Assembly: GCA_026414765.1 (NCBI GenBank)
Contig: JAOAIJ010000029.1
Location: 60,716 to 124,715 of the forward strand
DNA from: Clostridia bacterium
GTDB taxonomy: Bacteria; Bacillota; Clostridia; Acetivibrionales; DSM-27016
DNA: 64,000 nucleotides
Direction: 5' to 3'
Shown here: one piece after another, positions 9,047 to 18,130 of the stretch
Layout: each line of letters opens with the position of its first letter
Position numbering within the stretch: position 1 is the stretch's first letter
Translations under genes and position numbers: made by a program
The notes under the pieces: model-generated
What the model saw: only the letters and a program-made list of their open reading frames with translations
What the model was told of the DNA's origin: nothing
Database searches by the model: none

Positions 9047-9093
9047 ATGTATTCGGAAAACAACGGTGAACCGTATCACAAGTAAATACGAAG
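9047..9093 (+). repeat. att-like site B (rlmH-tail copy)
   Basis: Contains AACGGTGAACCGTATCAC-AAG-TAA, which reads N-G-E-P-Y-H-K-stop, the conserved end of RlmH, without any rlmH gene in front. Bases 9047-9093 match 19486-19532 (site D) with only a few mismatches; within the inner 34 bp there are two. The core GTATCACAAGTAA is nearly the same as the staphylococcal SCC att core. The sensor kinase gene on the minus strand ends 5 bp further on. Confidence 0.8.
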
Positions 9094-9097
9094 ATGT

Positions 9098-10486
9098 TTA
9101 TATGGGCAAAGCAAAACAAAAAACTGTGCCTTCCGAGGACGATTCTACACAATTTATAAAGCCACCATGAGCTTCAATAACATATTTAGAAATAGAGAGA
9201 CCCAGGCCAGAACCAGGAATGTTTTGGTTTCTGCTCTTTTCTCCCCTGTAGAATTTATTAAATATTTTAGGAATATCGGCTGAAGATATACCAATACCAT
9301 TGTCCTTTATATATACGTAAATATAGCTATTATCATTTTCAAAGTAAATAGAGATTGTACCATGCTCCTTTGAGTACTTAATACTATTTGATACCAAGTT
9401 ATAGATTACCTGGGCAAGTCTCTTTTTATCACCACTTAGCAGCAGGTTAGGTATTGTTTTAGGGTAGATGAACTGAAGCCCTTTATTTTCTACTTCCACG
9501 GATAAGTCGTCCAGAATATCTCTAAAGAAATCTTCACAGAAGAACTCAGACAGAGAGATTTCCATTTTGTTAAGCTCAGCCTTTGAATGCTCTAGTATAT
9601 CCTCAAGGAGCTTAGTTAACATCCTTACCCTGTTTAGAATAATTGTGCAATAGCTATCAATGCCCTCCTTATCTTTAACAATTCCATCTTTAATACCCGA
9701 CACATACCCATGAATAGCTGTTAAAGGTGTTTTAATATCATGGGATAAGCAAGCTAAAAGCTCTTTTTCATTTGCCTTGACAGCCAGCTCTTTTTCTTTT
9801 GAAAACTTCAACTCGTCTCTCATAGACTCGAAGTCATGGCAAAAGTTGCCCATTTCATTATCATAATCATAGTGAATTTTATAGGAATAATCCCCCTTTA
9901 AGATTCTGCTGGCGCTTTCATGAAGTGTAGCCAGGGGCGCAAAGATGTCTTTCCTTAAAGATAAATATGCTGAAATTGTTAAAGCAGAGATTACGAGAAG
10001 TGCAGCCACGATAGGGGCTAGGCGTAATGCAGTTGTCATACCTGGCGATATGGGTAAAAAGGCCTCCTCGGGGATTAAAAAGATAGCTGATCCAACTTGC
10101 TTATTAGTAAGAATGAGTGGGGCAGAATATTTGATATACCCAGGGTATTCCAGGGAAGCTCTATTATCATATTCTATGAAATCATTCAGGTTGACGGTCA
10201 TACCTTTTCTATATTTCTCAATAGACGAGAATAAAACCTTACCGTGCAAATCTATAACGGCAAAGGGATAAGGGGACTTTACCCGGGCAGTTGGATTATT
10301 TTTCACCAAAGCTTCTTCAATATTTGTCATTACTGAGCTTGTTAAAAGTCTGCCTTTATTTACTTTAGGATAAAAGGTGGTTTCACTGTATGTAAGAGCA
10401 TAGGAATACATAACAACAAACACAGCGGACAAAATTACAATCAGAGTGAAAAAACTTAACTTGAAGGCTACTTTTTTTCTATTCAT
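9098..10486 (-). CDS. Sensor histidine kinase, partner of the adjacent regulator
   Basis: 462 aa from ATG 10486, overlapping the regulator's stop by 8 bp. TM1 (about 8-30), extracytoplasmic sensor (about 31-155, including FYPKVNKGRLLTSSVM), TM2 (about 160-182, AALLVISALTISAYLSL), HAMP, HisKA with LSHDIKTPLTAIHGY, and HATPase (NLVSNSIKYS, DNGIGI, GSGLGLSISKYVIEAHGG). Last gene of a leftward unit: permease, ATPase, regulator, kinase. Two-component systems next to FtsX-type exporters commonly sense peptide antibiotics or envelope stress; the ligand here is unknown. Its stop lies next to att-like site B. Confidence 0.9.
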   Translation of the reverse strand: MNRKKVAFKLSFFTLIVILSAVFVVMYSYALTYSETTFYPKVNKGRLLTSSVMTNIEEALVKNNPTARVKSPYPFAVIDLHGKVLFSSIEKYRKGMTVNLNDFIEYDNRASLEYPGYIKYSAPLILTNKQVGSAIFLIPEEAFLPISPGMTTALRLAPIVAALLVISALTISAYLSLRKDIFAPLATLHESASRILKGDYSYKIHYDYDNEMGNFCHDFESMRDELKFSKEKELAVKANEKELLACLSHDIKTPLTAIHGYVSGIKDGIVKDKEGIDSYCTIILNRVRMLTKLLEDILEHSKAELNKMEISLSEFFCEDFFRDILDDLSVEVENKGLQFIYPKTIPNLLLSGDKKRLAQVIYNLVSNSIKYSKEHGTISIYFENDNSYIYVYIKDNGIGISSADIPKIFNKFYRGEKSRNQNIPGSGLGLSISKYVIEAHGGFINCVESSSEGTVFCFALPI

Positions 10487-11183
10487 ATGAATCCTCTTCC
10501 CATTTGTAACCAACGCCCCAAACTGTTTTAATAAAGCTAATATTGTGCTCAGAAAACTTTTCACGAATCCTTTTTATATAGACTGCAATAGTATTTAAAT
10601 CCCCAAATCCGCTTAAACCCCAAACATTATCATAGAGCTGCTCCTTGGAGAAAACCTGGGATGGATATTGGGACAAGAAATCTATTATTTCAAATTCTCT
10701 GGAGGTAAAACGGATTTCTTTATCCCTGTATGTAACTTTATAGCTTTTGCTGTCAATAGTTAACTGGCCAAACCCCCTTTTATCTGTAGTAGTATTGTTT
10801 GATGGGGATGAAAAGGTTTTATACCTCCTCAAATGAGCCTTAATTCTAGCGATTATCTCCATTGGTGAAAAAGGCTTGGTCATATAATCATCAGCACCGA
10901 CACCTAAGGATAGCACTTTATCTATATCTCCGCTTTTAGCAGAGAGCATTATTATGGGTACAAGGGAAGAATTCCTGATGATCCTGCAGATTTCAATACC
11001 GTCAACCTCTGGAAGCATTATGTCCAAAACAATAATGTCGGGGTTAAAGGATTTGAAAACAGAGATGGCATTTCCCCCGTTATCGCAGCAGTTTACTATG
11101 AACCCGTCACTTGTCAGGTAATCCTTTAATAAATTTCTGATATCTTTATCATCTTCAACAATAAGGATTTTTTCATTTGCCAA
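10479..11183 (-). CDS. OmpR-family response regulator
   Basis: 234 aa. Receiver with acidic pocket (IVEDDKDI), phospho-Asp in DIIVLDIMLPEVDG and Lys in YMTKPFSP, then an OmpR winged helix (FTSREFEIIDFLSQYPSQVF, VWGLSGFGDLNTIAVYIKRI). I place the start at TTG 11183 because a GTGAGGG lies 8 bp upstream and the product then begins MANEKILIVEDD; another TTG at 11219 has no such support. Coupled to the kinase by an 8-bp overlap and preceded by the ABC genes, so it probably controls that exporter. Confidence 0.9.
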   Translation of the reverse strand: MANEKILIVEDDKDIRNLLKDYLTSDGFIVNCCDNGGNAISVFKSFNPDIIVLDIMLPEVDGIEICRIIRNSSLVPIIMLSAKSGDIDKVLSLGVGADDYMTKPFSPMEIIARIKAHLRRYKTFSSPSNNTTTDKRGFGQLTIDSKSYKVTYRDKEIRFTSREFEIIDFLSQYPSQVFSKEQLYDNVWGLSGFGDLNTIAVYIKRIREKFSEHNISFIKTVWGVGYKWEEDSYE

Positions 11184-11287
11184 CTTTATACCCTCACATA
11201 TACTTGAAACTTTGCTCAAACCCCTTAAGTCTGGGATTTAGATAGTGATTTCACATATATTATATCACACAAGAAAAAGAAAGGGTA

Positions 11288-12046
11288 TTACCACCCCTTC
11301 TCCTTCAGGAATTCAAATATTATGGTCTCCCTATTTTTATAATCAGCCTTTGAGAATTTATCCAAGGCCAGTTCACCATCAATTCTGCCGTCTTTTAAGT
11401 AAATTAACCTGGAAGCACGTGCGGCAGCTCTTAAATCATGTGTAACCATAACTACTGTCTGACCACTATTGTTTAAATTCGATAAAATATCCAGAACTTC
11501 TTCTCCTGCTGAGGAATTGAGAGCACCTGTAGGTTCATCACCGAATAATATTTTAGGTGATGTTATTACAGCTCTTGCTATCGCCACCCTTTGCTGCATA
11601 CCTCCTGATACCTCAGAGGGGTATTTGTCCTTAGCCTCTGATAAGCCAAAGGTTTCAAGAAGCTTCATGGATTTGGCGTTTACTTCCTTTTTGTTTTTAT
11701 TTACACCATAGCCGCAGTAAGCTATATTTTCAAAAATAGTTATGTCAGGCAATAGATTTATACTTTGAAAAACAAAGGAAATATCCTTTTTCCTTATGGA
11801 AGAAAGTTCGCTTTCTTTCATTGAAGTTATGTCATTGCCAAGTAGGTTTACGCAGCCGCTGGTTGCTGTATCCATTCCGCTCAAGGTATATAGTAATGTG
11901 GTTTTTCCTGAACCCGAGCTTCCCATTATTACTGTAAAATCACCCTCATATATATCCAAATTCAAATTTTTAATAACATTTAGAGCAGTTTTTCCTGTGA
12001 TAAAGGACTTGCAAAGATTATTTGTTTTTATAACTGATGTTTTCAT
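11288..12046 (-). CDS. ABC transporter ATP-binding protein (MacB/LolD type)
   Basis: 252 aa. Walker A GSSGSGKTT (42-50), Q-loop (FVFQSINLLP), signature SGGMQQR (147-153), Walker B ILFGDEP (166-172), and the GALNS segment typical of MacB/LolD-family ATPases that drive FtsX-type permeases by mechanotransmission rather than classical transport. RBS AGGAGTG 8 bp before ATG. Lies 10 bp after the permease gene. Same length and layout as the second ABC system at 19.6-22.7 kb, but a different sequence. Confidence 0.93.
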   Translation of the reverse strand: MKTSVIKTNNLCKSFITGKTALNVIKNLNLDIYEGDFTVIMGSSGSGKTTLLYTLSGMDTATSGCVNLLGNDITSMKESELSSIRKKDISFVFQSINLLPDITIFENIAYCGYGVNKNKKEVNAKSMKLLETFGLSEAKDKYPSEVSGGMQQRVAIARAVITSPKILFGDEPTGALNSSAGEEVLDILSNLNNSGQTVVMVTHDLRAAARASRLIYLKDGRIDGELALDKFSKADYKNRETIIFEFLKEKGW

Positions 12047-12056
12047 AAAATCACTC

Positions 12057-14378
12057 CTATTCTTCTATTAATTCAGTAGGTTTGGTATTTTTTATATTTT
12101 TACAGCACACAAGTGTGATTGATATTACCAAAAGAATCATGGCTGTTAGCAGAGCTGCCATTGTAGTCGGAGATATTACCAACACATCCAGTTTAGAAAC
12201 TGCAGCAGCAATCATAGGTCTCGCTGCAGTTAAGTTAAAGAAAACAGCTACTGCACCGCTAACCAGTGTTAATATTAAAATCCTGAGCAGATACCTGAGA
12301 CTTATTTCCACTGACGTAAAACCTAAAGCCTTCATTATTCCAAAATTTCTTCTATTGTCTCTCATATTCACTATGATAATGTTTAAAATAGTTATTGAGC
12401 TGAAGGCTATAAATACTATAATCAATAAGTATGTTACAGGAAGTAAGGTACCCGGTATGGAATCAACTGTGTATTTAAGCAATGGATGCATTTCGTCTGC
12501 ATCTAAATTGTCAAATTTGTCGTTAATATCTTTCTCAAAGGCTTCTATCTGAGAAGAGTCTTTTAAGTTTACGAACAGTTCGCTTCCTACAAATTCAGGG
12601 AACTCTTTTTTTATTGCAGAGTCTAGCATTCTTATGCCATACCCTTCATTCATCATTGAATTATAAGAGCCTGAAATTAAATAGTTATTATTTTTGTTGT
12701 TTATAGACAACTCTATATAGTCTCCAACCGACAGGCCTGTATCTTCCAGTATGTTTATAGAAACTGCTACTTCATTATAGTTTTCGGGATTATGCCCATC
12801 GATGATAGTAAAGCCTAAATCACTATTATAGGAGTTCATGACAAACACGCTGTTCATAGTACCTTTTAAAGGATATTTTTTGGTATTAAGTGTTACGCCT
12901 GTATAGGATATAGAGCCATAAACATAATTTTTTACTCTTCTATCCATCTTAACCTCACTCAAAGCCTTATTTATAGCTCCATTAGGCGAAGTTATTGATG
13001 CACTTATTGTAATGCCACTTTTAGGGAGCCCAAACCAAACGTTGGAATTCTCCTTCATTTTTACCGTAGTTACATTAAAATTGCCAAAAAGTAATACCAG
13101 AGCTAAAGGTAAGGTTAAGGCCAAGGTAATATATAATGAAGACTTTTTATACTTAAAGATATCATTTACTGCTAATGCTATGGGAGAGGTATTATTCTTT
13201 ATGATGGATTTTGTAAGTTTTTTCTTTGAAGAAGTTATACCTGTCCTGAGAGCCGTTACAGGAGAAATCTTATTAGTTCTTCTTATTACAAAATATAAGT
13301 TAATTATTACTACTAGTGAAAATAGAAATACTGTAGCCAAAATAGCTGTGAAATTAACACTTACTCCATCAAAATTTCCGATGTATTTTGTAACCTTTGA
13401 TGTTGTGTAGTTTAAGATAGGAATACAGCTTAATGCTCCAAGAACGCTTCCTATGACAGCAGTTAACGAATATCCGGTTATGTAGAATTTAAGTATTTCG
13501 CCCTTTGAAAAACCGAGGGCTTTATATATACCGATGGATTTATACTCCTTTAGAATATTGTTCCATAGTATGAAACGTATCAGAAGGATTGAGACAATAA
13601 ATACAAGCAAGGAAGCTAAGGTGCAAATTCCACCTATTGTTGTAGAGACGCTAGTCGCTGACTGAGCTAACACATCTTTACTGAGAGCGTATCCTCCGAC
13701 TTTTACCGTTTCTGTGAGATCTGTTTGTAATTTGGAAACATCTGCACCTTGTTTAGTATCAATTAGTACTAATGGTGCTTTCATAAAGGAAGAAAAATCC
13801 TGAGCATTATTTTTGTTAATATACAAATTAATCATACTATTCAGGGAAGATGGCTGTAAAGAGTCATTTATTATAGAAGTTACCTTCAATTTTACGTCTT
13901 TGTCCTGTGTCTTAAAGGTCAGTATATCTCCAATACTTATGTCAAAATTATCTGCCATAAGCTGCGTAAGCCAAATTTCTCCCTCATTAGGGTGGATATC
14001 ATTATTTAAGGAAGTAACCTTGTTTATTCCAAAGGGAAGCTTTGTCAAATCTTCCAGTGGAAGAACGTTATACCATGCAAGCTTCAAGTCCTTGTCATTC
14101 CTATACAGATTGTTTCCTGATGAAAAAGCATCCATGACTTTAACATCATTAACCTGTGAATTGCTTTCACCCCACTGCAAAATACTATTGGTAGCAACAC
14201 TAGCTGAGTTGAATATGAATAAATCGTAAAAATCCTCATTAGAATAATATTTATCAACATAGCCATTAATTGAGGTTATCATAGAGAGACTGCTTGCAAA
14301 TATTAAAGAGGTTAAGAATAATAAGGTTCCTATAAGAAAACATTGAAGTTTTTTCTTTCTTATTTTTTTAAGCCACAT
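12057..14378 (-). CDS. FtsX-family ABC transporter permease
   Basis: 773 aa. N-terminal TM (about 10-32), large extracytoplasmic domain, a first FtsX/MacB domain with three TM helices around RFILWNNILKEYKSIGIYKA, a second extracytoplasmic domain (about 430-600), and a C-terminal FtsX domain (MRDNRRNFGIMKALGFTSVE). This two-FtsX architecture belongs to antimicrobial-peptide or lipoprotein exporters; substrate unknown. RBS AAAGGATG upstream of ATG 14378. It faces away from blaI across a 236-bp gap holding two BlaI-type operators, so BlaI could influence it as well. Confidence 0.9.
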   Translation of the reverse strand: MWLKKIRKKKLQCFLIGTLLFLTSLIFASSLSMITSINGYVDKYYSNEDFYDLFIFNSASVATNSILQWGESNSQVNDVKVMDAFSSGNNLYRNDKDLKLAWYNVLPLEDLTKLPFGINKVTSLNNDIHPNEGEIWLTQLMADNFDISIGDILTFKTQDKDVKLKVTSIINDSLQPSSLNSMINLYINKNNAQDFSSFMKAPLVLIDTKQGADVSKLQTDLTETVKVGGYALSKDVLAQSATSVSTTIGGICTLASLLVFIVSILLIRFILWNNILKEYKSIGIYKALGFSKGEILKFYITGYSLTAVIGSVLGALSCIPILNYTTSKVTKYIGNFDGVSVNFTAILATVFLFSLVVIINLYFVIRRTNKISPVTALRTGITSSKKKLTKSIIKNNTSPIALAVNDIFKYKKSSLYITLALTLPLALVLLFGNFNVTTVKMKENSNVWFGLPKSGITISASITSPNGAINKALSEVKMDRRVKNYVYGSISYTGVTLNTKKYPLKGTMNSVFVMNSYNSDLGFTIIDGHNPENYNEVAVSINILEDTGLSVGDYIELSINNKNNNYLISGSYNSMMNEGYGIRMLDSAIKKEFPEFVGSELFVNLKDSSQIEAFEKDINDKFDNLDADEMHPLLKYTVDSIPGTLLPVTYLLIIVFIAFSSITILNIIIVNMRDNRRNFGIMKALGFTSVEISLRYLLRILILTLVSGAVAVFFNLTAARPMIAAAVSKLDVLVISPTTMAALLTAMILLVISITLVCCKNIKNTKPTELIEE

Positions 14379-14518
14379 TTAAAACATCCTTTCATTAATA
14401 CAGAATCAGAAACGCGGTTTCTCACTTTATCTTATCTCTATAATACCTTGAAGAAATTAAAGAAGGATATTCAAAATCTTAATGAAATCTTACAATATCA
14501 AAAAATTATATAAGCATA

Positions 14519-14570
14519 TTGACAAACATCAACTACAAGTGTAGTATAAACATTAACTACAAGTGTAGTT
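14519..14570 (+). promoter_or_regulatory. blaI/blaR1 promoter with two BlaI-type operators
   Basis: Consensus -35 TTGACA (14519-14524), 17-bp spacer and -10 TAGTAT (14542-14547). Two copies of the dyad ACTACA-AG-TGTAGT lie at 14532-14545 and 14556-14569. The first overlaps the -10, the second the expected start site. BlaI/MecI repressors bind ACTACA/TGTAGT dyads of exactly this kind, so autorepression is the natural reading. Confidence 0.88.
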
Positions 14571-14614
14571 GACATTTGTTTTAGATAAAATGCCCGGAAT
14601 TATTAGAAAAAGGT

Positions 14615-15007
14615 GTGATTGTGTTGAAACAAATACCCAGGATTTCCGATACGGAATGGAATGTAATGAAGATATTATGGGAACATCCCTATTATACGGC
14701 GATGCAAGTCTACGAGGCTTTAAAAGAAAGCACGGCGTGGAAGCCGAATACGGTGAGAACCCTTCTCAGCAGGCTGGTAGCAAAAGGGATTATAAGCTAT
14801 AAGGAAGATGCTAAGACGTATTTCTACTTTCCTTTAGTCACGGAAGAGCAAAGTATCAGGGCTGAAGGTAAATCCTTCCTTCAAAAGGTGTATAATGGTG
14901 CACTTAATATCATGTTGACGAACTTTATTGAAGAAAATAATCTTACTGAGAAGGACATAAAGGAACTTGAGCAACTACTTCAAAAAAAGAAAACTCAAAG
15001 AAGGTAA
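14615..15007 (+). CDS. BlaI/MecI-family transcriptional repressor
   Basis: About 130 aa. Winged-helix N-terminus (IPRISDTEWNVMKILWEHP, then KPNTVRTLLSRLVAKG) and a helical dimerisation tail. It keeps an Asn-Phe pair at residue 103/104 (TNFIEEN), equivalent to the N101-F102 bond cut in staphylococcal BlaI on induction. Start uncertain: GTG 14615, GTG 14621 or TTG 14624, the last giving best spacing to AAAAGGTG. Lies 6 bp before blaR1 and downstream of its own operators. Proteolytic derepression by the adjacent BlaR1-like protease is expected from the family. Confidence 0.92.
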   Translation: MIVLKQIPRISDTEWNVMKILWEHPYYTAMQVYEALKESTAWKPNTVRTLLSRLVAKGIISYKEDAKTYFYFPLVTEEQSIRAEGKSFLQKVYNGALNIMLTNFIEENNLTEKDIKELEQLLQKKKTQRR

Positions 15008-15013
15008 TATTTA

Positions 15014-16837
15014 ATGTTGGTTTCAGATATTTTCAAATGTTTCTTGCGTTTATCTATAGAAGCTAGCTTTCTAATATGTATTGTATTGTTAATCAAGCTA
15101 CTGCTGAGGAACAGAATGGGTGCCAGATGGCATTATGTGATTTGGATTCTTCCTGCACTAAAGCTTTTATTGCCGTATACGCCTAAAACTGTAGTAAGTG
15201 TATTTAATTTATTTACATTATTTCAAAATAAAATTGGCTTAAACCGTGGATTTGCTGGAGAATATATTGTGCTAAACTCACCTTCAAATATGGCTTTTTT
15301 TACAGGAGAAACAGCGATTTCAAAAGGTGTAGTGCCAGTCGGTACCTTGACGGAAGATGAAAATCTTCAGTTTGTAGACGGATTTTTCAATAGACTAAAC
15401 AGTCCATTTGATTATGTTGCACTTGTTTGGATTGTAGGGATAGTAGTTCTTGCTGTGTACTTGCTTTTATCCAATGTAAAATTCAGGAAATTCATTGCAT
15501 CCAATGAAATTTCTGTCAGCAGCGATATAGCAAATTTGCTATATGAAAGCAGAATGGCACTAAAAATCGGTTATGAAATAAAGGCTTTAGTTGTTAAAGG
15601 ACTAAAGGGCCCTGCATTGTTCGGCTTATTCAGGCCTGTACTGCTTATACCTGATGAATTGGAAGGAAAAATGGATGTAGAAGAATTACGCCATGTTATC
15701 CTTCACGAATTGGGACATATAAAACAAAAGGATTTGGTTATTAACTGGATAGCAGGAGTTCTCACAGTGTTGCACTGGTTTAATCCTATTATTTGGTTTG
15801 CCTTTGCAAGGATGCGGTTGGACCGAGAAATATCTTGTGATGCGTATGTTCTTTGGCGGTCAGACTATATTGAACAGGACAAATATGCACAAACTATCCT
15901 AAAAGCCGTTAAAATTTTTAATGGATATGTCAGTAATCACTTTATCACAGGGATATTAGGAAGTAAAGCTCATATGAGAAAAAGGATTGTGGCAATTGTA
16001 TCATTTGAGGTTAAGAAATACAATCTTTCATTTATAGCAACTGCTCTGTTTGCTTTATTAAGTGTTATTTTACTAACTGGTGCAATTAAGATAGAAGCAG
16101 TTGGAGATATGAGTCCCGGTGGTGATAAGAGGCACTTAGCATCGGGAAATACTCTAACTAAGGAACATGATACTAACGACGCAGTACTGAGTCTGCTAAA
16201 AACTTCAGAGCATTTCAAATTTTATTATAACAAAAGTGATGAAAATAATATTGACAAACTGGTTAAATCATTGGAAAGCAACTACATAACAATATCGGAA
16301 TGCCTCGGACATAAACTTGATTTTAAACTTTTAATAAAAGTATGGCCTGATCAGGGCAGTTTCAGGGAAGCAACCGGAATGCCGGAAATATCTTATAAGG
16401 TTGTAAGCAGTTGTGATGGACACACAATGAATATCCTGTCCCCATCTTACAAGGATAGGGTTGATATTCAAAATGTAGGAGTACATGACCTGACACATAT
16501 TTTTATTCAAGATATAAATCCCATCAATAATGTAATATGGGTACATGAAGGCATAGAATCATATGTGGCAAGAGAGATTGACAGCGAGTGGCTAAAAAAT
16601 TATATAGGTGAGGTAGTTAGAAATAATAGGATTCCGAATATTACCGATCTGAGCGGTGACACATTGTATTATTATGAATTTTCTTATACTATAGTAGAAT
16701 TCATAATTAAGGAATGCGGGTATGAAAGCATAAATGATTTGATCAAAGCCCCTTATGATTTCGAAAAGGTTTTTGGATTTGATGAAAATGAATTCATGAA
16801 AAGATGGGTTCAATATTTAAAAAAGCATTATACATAG
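15014..16837 (+). CDS. BlaR1-like M56 membrane metallopeptidase with an unusual C-terminal domain
   Basis: 607 aa. N-terminal TM helices (about 15-35, 38-60, 138-155), then the M56 zinc protease core with HELGH at 231-235 (HVILHELGHIKQKD) and further TM helices (to about 360). In BlaR1/MecR1 the C-terminus is an extracellular penicillin-binding sensor. Here no SxxK/KTG set is visible. Instead, residues 385-607 look like a peptidase-MA/gluzincin fold: HDLTH at 491-495 and WVHEGIESYVA with Glu512. The second position of HExxH is Asp, so activity is doubtful and a sensor role is plausible (inference). Directly follows blaI. Confidence 0.85.
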   Translation: MLVSDIFKCFLRLSIEASFLICIVLLIKLLLRNRMGARWHYVIWILPALKLLLPYTPKTVVSVFNLFTLFQNKIGLNRGFAGEYIVLNSPSNMAFFTGETAISKGVVPVGTLTEDENLQFVDGFFNRLNSPFDYVALVWIVGIVVLAVYLLLSNVKFRKFIASNEISVSSDIANLLYESRMALKIGYEIKALVVKGLKGPALFGLFRPVLLIPDELEGKMDVEELRHVILHELGHIKQKDLVINWIAGVLTVLHWFNPIIWFAFARMRLDREISCDAYVLWRSDYIEQDKYAQTILKAVKIFNGYVSNHFITGILGSKAHMRKRIVAIVSFEVKKYNLSFIATALFALLSVILLTGAIKIEAVGDMSPGGDKRHLASGNTLTKEHDTNDAVLSLLKTSEHFKFYYNKSDENNIDKLVKSLESNYITISECLGHKLDFKLLIKVWPDQGSFREATGMPEISYKVVSSCDGHTMNILSPSYKDRVDIQNVGVHDLTHIFIQDINPINNVIWVHEGIESYVAREIDSEWLKNYIGEVVRNNRIPNITDLSGDTLYYYEFSYTIVEFIIKECGYESINDLIKAPYDFEKVFGFDENEFMKRWVQYLKKHYT

Positions 16838-16937
16838 GCTCATGAAATGTTCATTAGTCTTCATAAATAAAACTAATATGGGCATTATTTTTTTATTGCT
16901 AAATCTTGTGCTAAATTAATTTATGGGAGGCTTTCTT

Positions 16938-17909
16938 ATGAAAAAAAGACTAATATTTGTTCTTGTCATTTTTACACTATTATGTTATCTGACCTCATGT
17001 AGTTTTGGGAAAAAAGAAATATCTTCTAACGATGTAGAAAGTGAAACTAATGGAAGTTCTGATGTATTGAATAAAGATGAGGATAAATCATGGTCTTTGG
17101 TTGCACCAATGTCAACAGGCAGAGTAAACCCTGGTGTAGCAGTATATGATAATAAAATATATATATTTGGAGGTAGTATTAATCGTCAGGAGGAAACAAA
17201 TACAGTAGAAGTATATGATCCGGGTTCTGATAAATGGACTCTAAAAGCAAATATGCTTTCTGCCAGCTGTTATGGTGCAGCTCCAATTGGGGATCTAATT
17301 TATATCATTGGTAAGACAGTTCAAATATATGACCCAAAAACGGATAAATGGATTGAAAGGAAACATAACGTATCAATTACAAATAATTGTGGAGTTGCCG
17401 CAGCTAACGGTAAAATTTATGTCATTGGCGGGAATGATGGTAATGCATTTAAAGTGCTTGAGTATAATCCTGAATCGGACATTTGGACGGAAAAAGCTAA
17501 AATGAAGTCATCAAAGCGCTGCTATGGGATAGTATCGACAGGCAACCTTATTTATACAGTAGGCGGAAGCAATCCAGAGGGTAATAAAGAAATATCTGAT
17601 ATAGAGGAGTATAACCCTGAAAAGGATATATGGACCCATCTTGCTGATATGGAAATACCAAGAAGTGATATTGCCATTTCAGTTATAAACAGAAAAATCT
17701 ACATAACCGGAGGTTATCAAATTAGTGGACAAACAAGTCTCGTAGAACAATACGATATGGTTTCCAAGCAATGGGAAACCCTTAAAAGTATGGATGAATG
17801 CAGAGGATTTCATAAGGCTGTGGCTTTAAATGGAAAACTCTATGTAATTGGGGGTACAGATTTATTAGCAGAACCCTTTAATTCCATCGAAGTACTTGAT
17901 ATAAAATGA
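16938..17909 (+). CDS. Kelch-repeat lipoprotein
   Basis: 323 aa from ATG 16938, which has GGGAGG 7 bp upstream; an ATG at 16923 overlaps that ribosome site. Lipoprotein signal: KKRLIFVLVIFTLLCYLTSC with lipobox LTSC. The rest is six kelch motifs (YIFGGS, YIIGKT, YVIGGN, YTVGGS, YITGGY, YVIGGT), each followed by a DPxxDxW-type strand, predicting a six-bladed beta-propeller on the outer membrane face. Ligand unknown; such propellers bind proteins or sugars. Last gene before att-like site C. Confidence 0.88.
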   Translation: MKKRLIFVLVIFTLLCYLTSCSFGKKEISSNDVESETNGSSDVLNKDEDKSWSLVAPMSTGRVNPGVAVYDNKIYIFGGSINRQEETNTVEVYDPGSDKWTLKANMLSASCYGAAPIGDLIYIIGKTVQIYDPKTDKWIERKHNVSITNNCGVAAANGKIYVIGGNDGNAFKVLEYNPESDIWTEKAKMKSSKRCYGIVSTGNLIYTVGGSNPEGNKEISDIEEYNPEKDIWTHLADMEIPRSDIAISVINRKIYITGGYQISGQTSLVEQYDMVSKQWETLKSMDECRGFHKAVALNGKLYVIGGTDLLAEPFNSIEVLDIK

Positions 17910-17991
17910 TAATTGCAGTAAAGTCACTAATTTCCTATAGTAGATGGCCAAAGCTGTAATGCAATAAAAATAAAACCATTCGCACTTGTCG

Positions 17992-18057
17992 CTGTTATGG
18001 TGAGACTTATCATAAATGAGTGAAAGTATACTCTTCATCATAACTTTACCATAACAG
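17992..18057. repeat. att-like site C (rlmH-tail copy) inside an inverted repeat
   Basis: Bases 17999-18026 match the rlmH 3' end (8401-8428) with one mismatch and read G-E-T-Y-H-K-stop. The copy is bracketed by a perfect 10-bp inverted repeat, CTGTTATGGT (17992-18001) and ACCATAACAG (18048-18057). The right arm region is shared with site A. Confidence 0.8.
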
Positions 18058-18130
18058 AGCTTTGTATGGCAGATTCAAACAAGTCAATATAACTATTCAA
18101 TTTGGTATTAAGATAAAGGAAGAGCATTAA

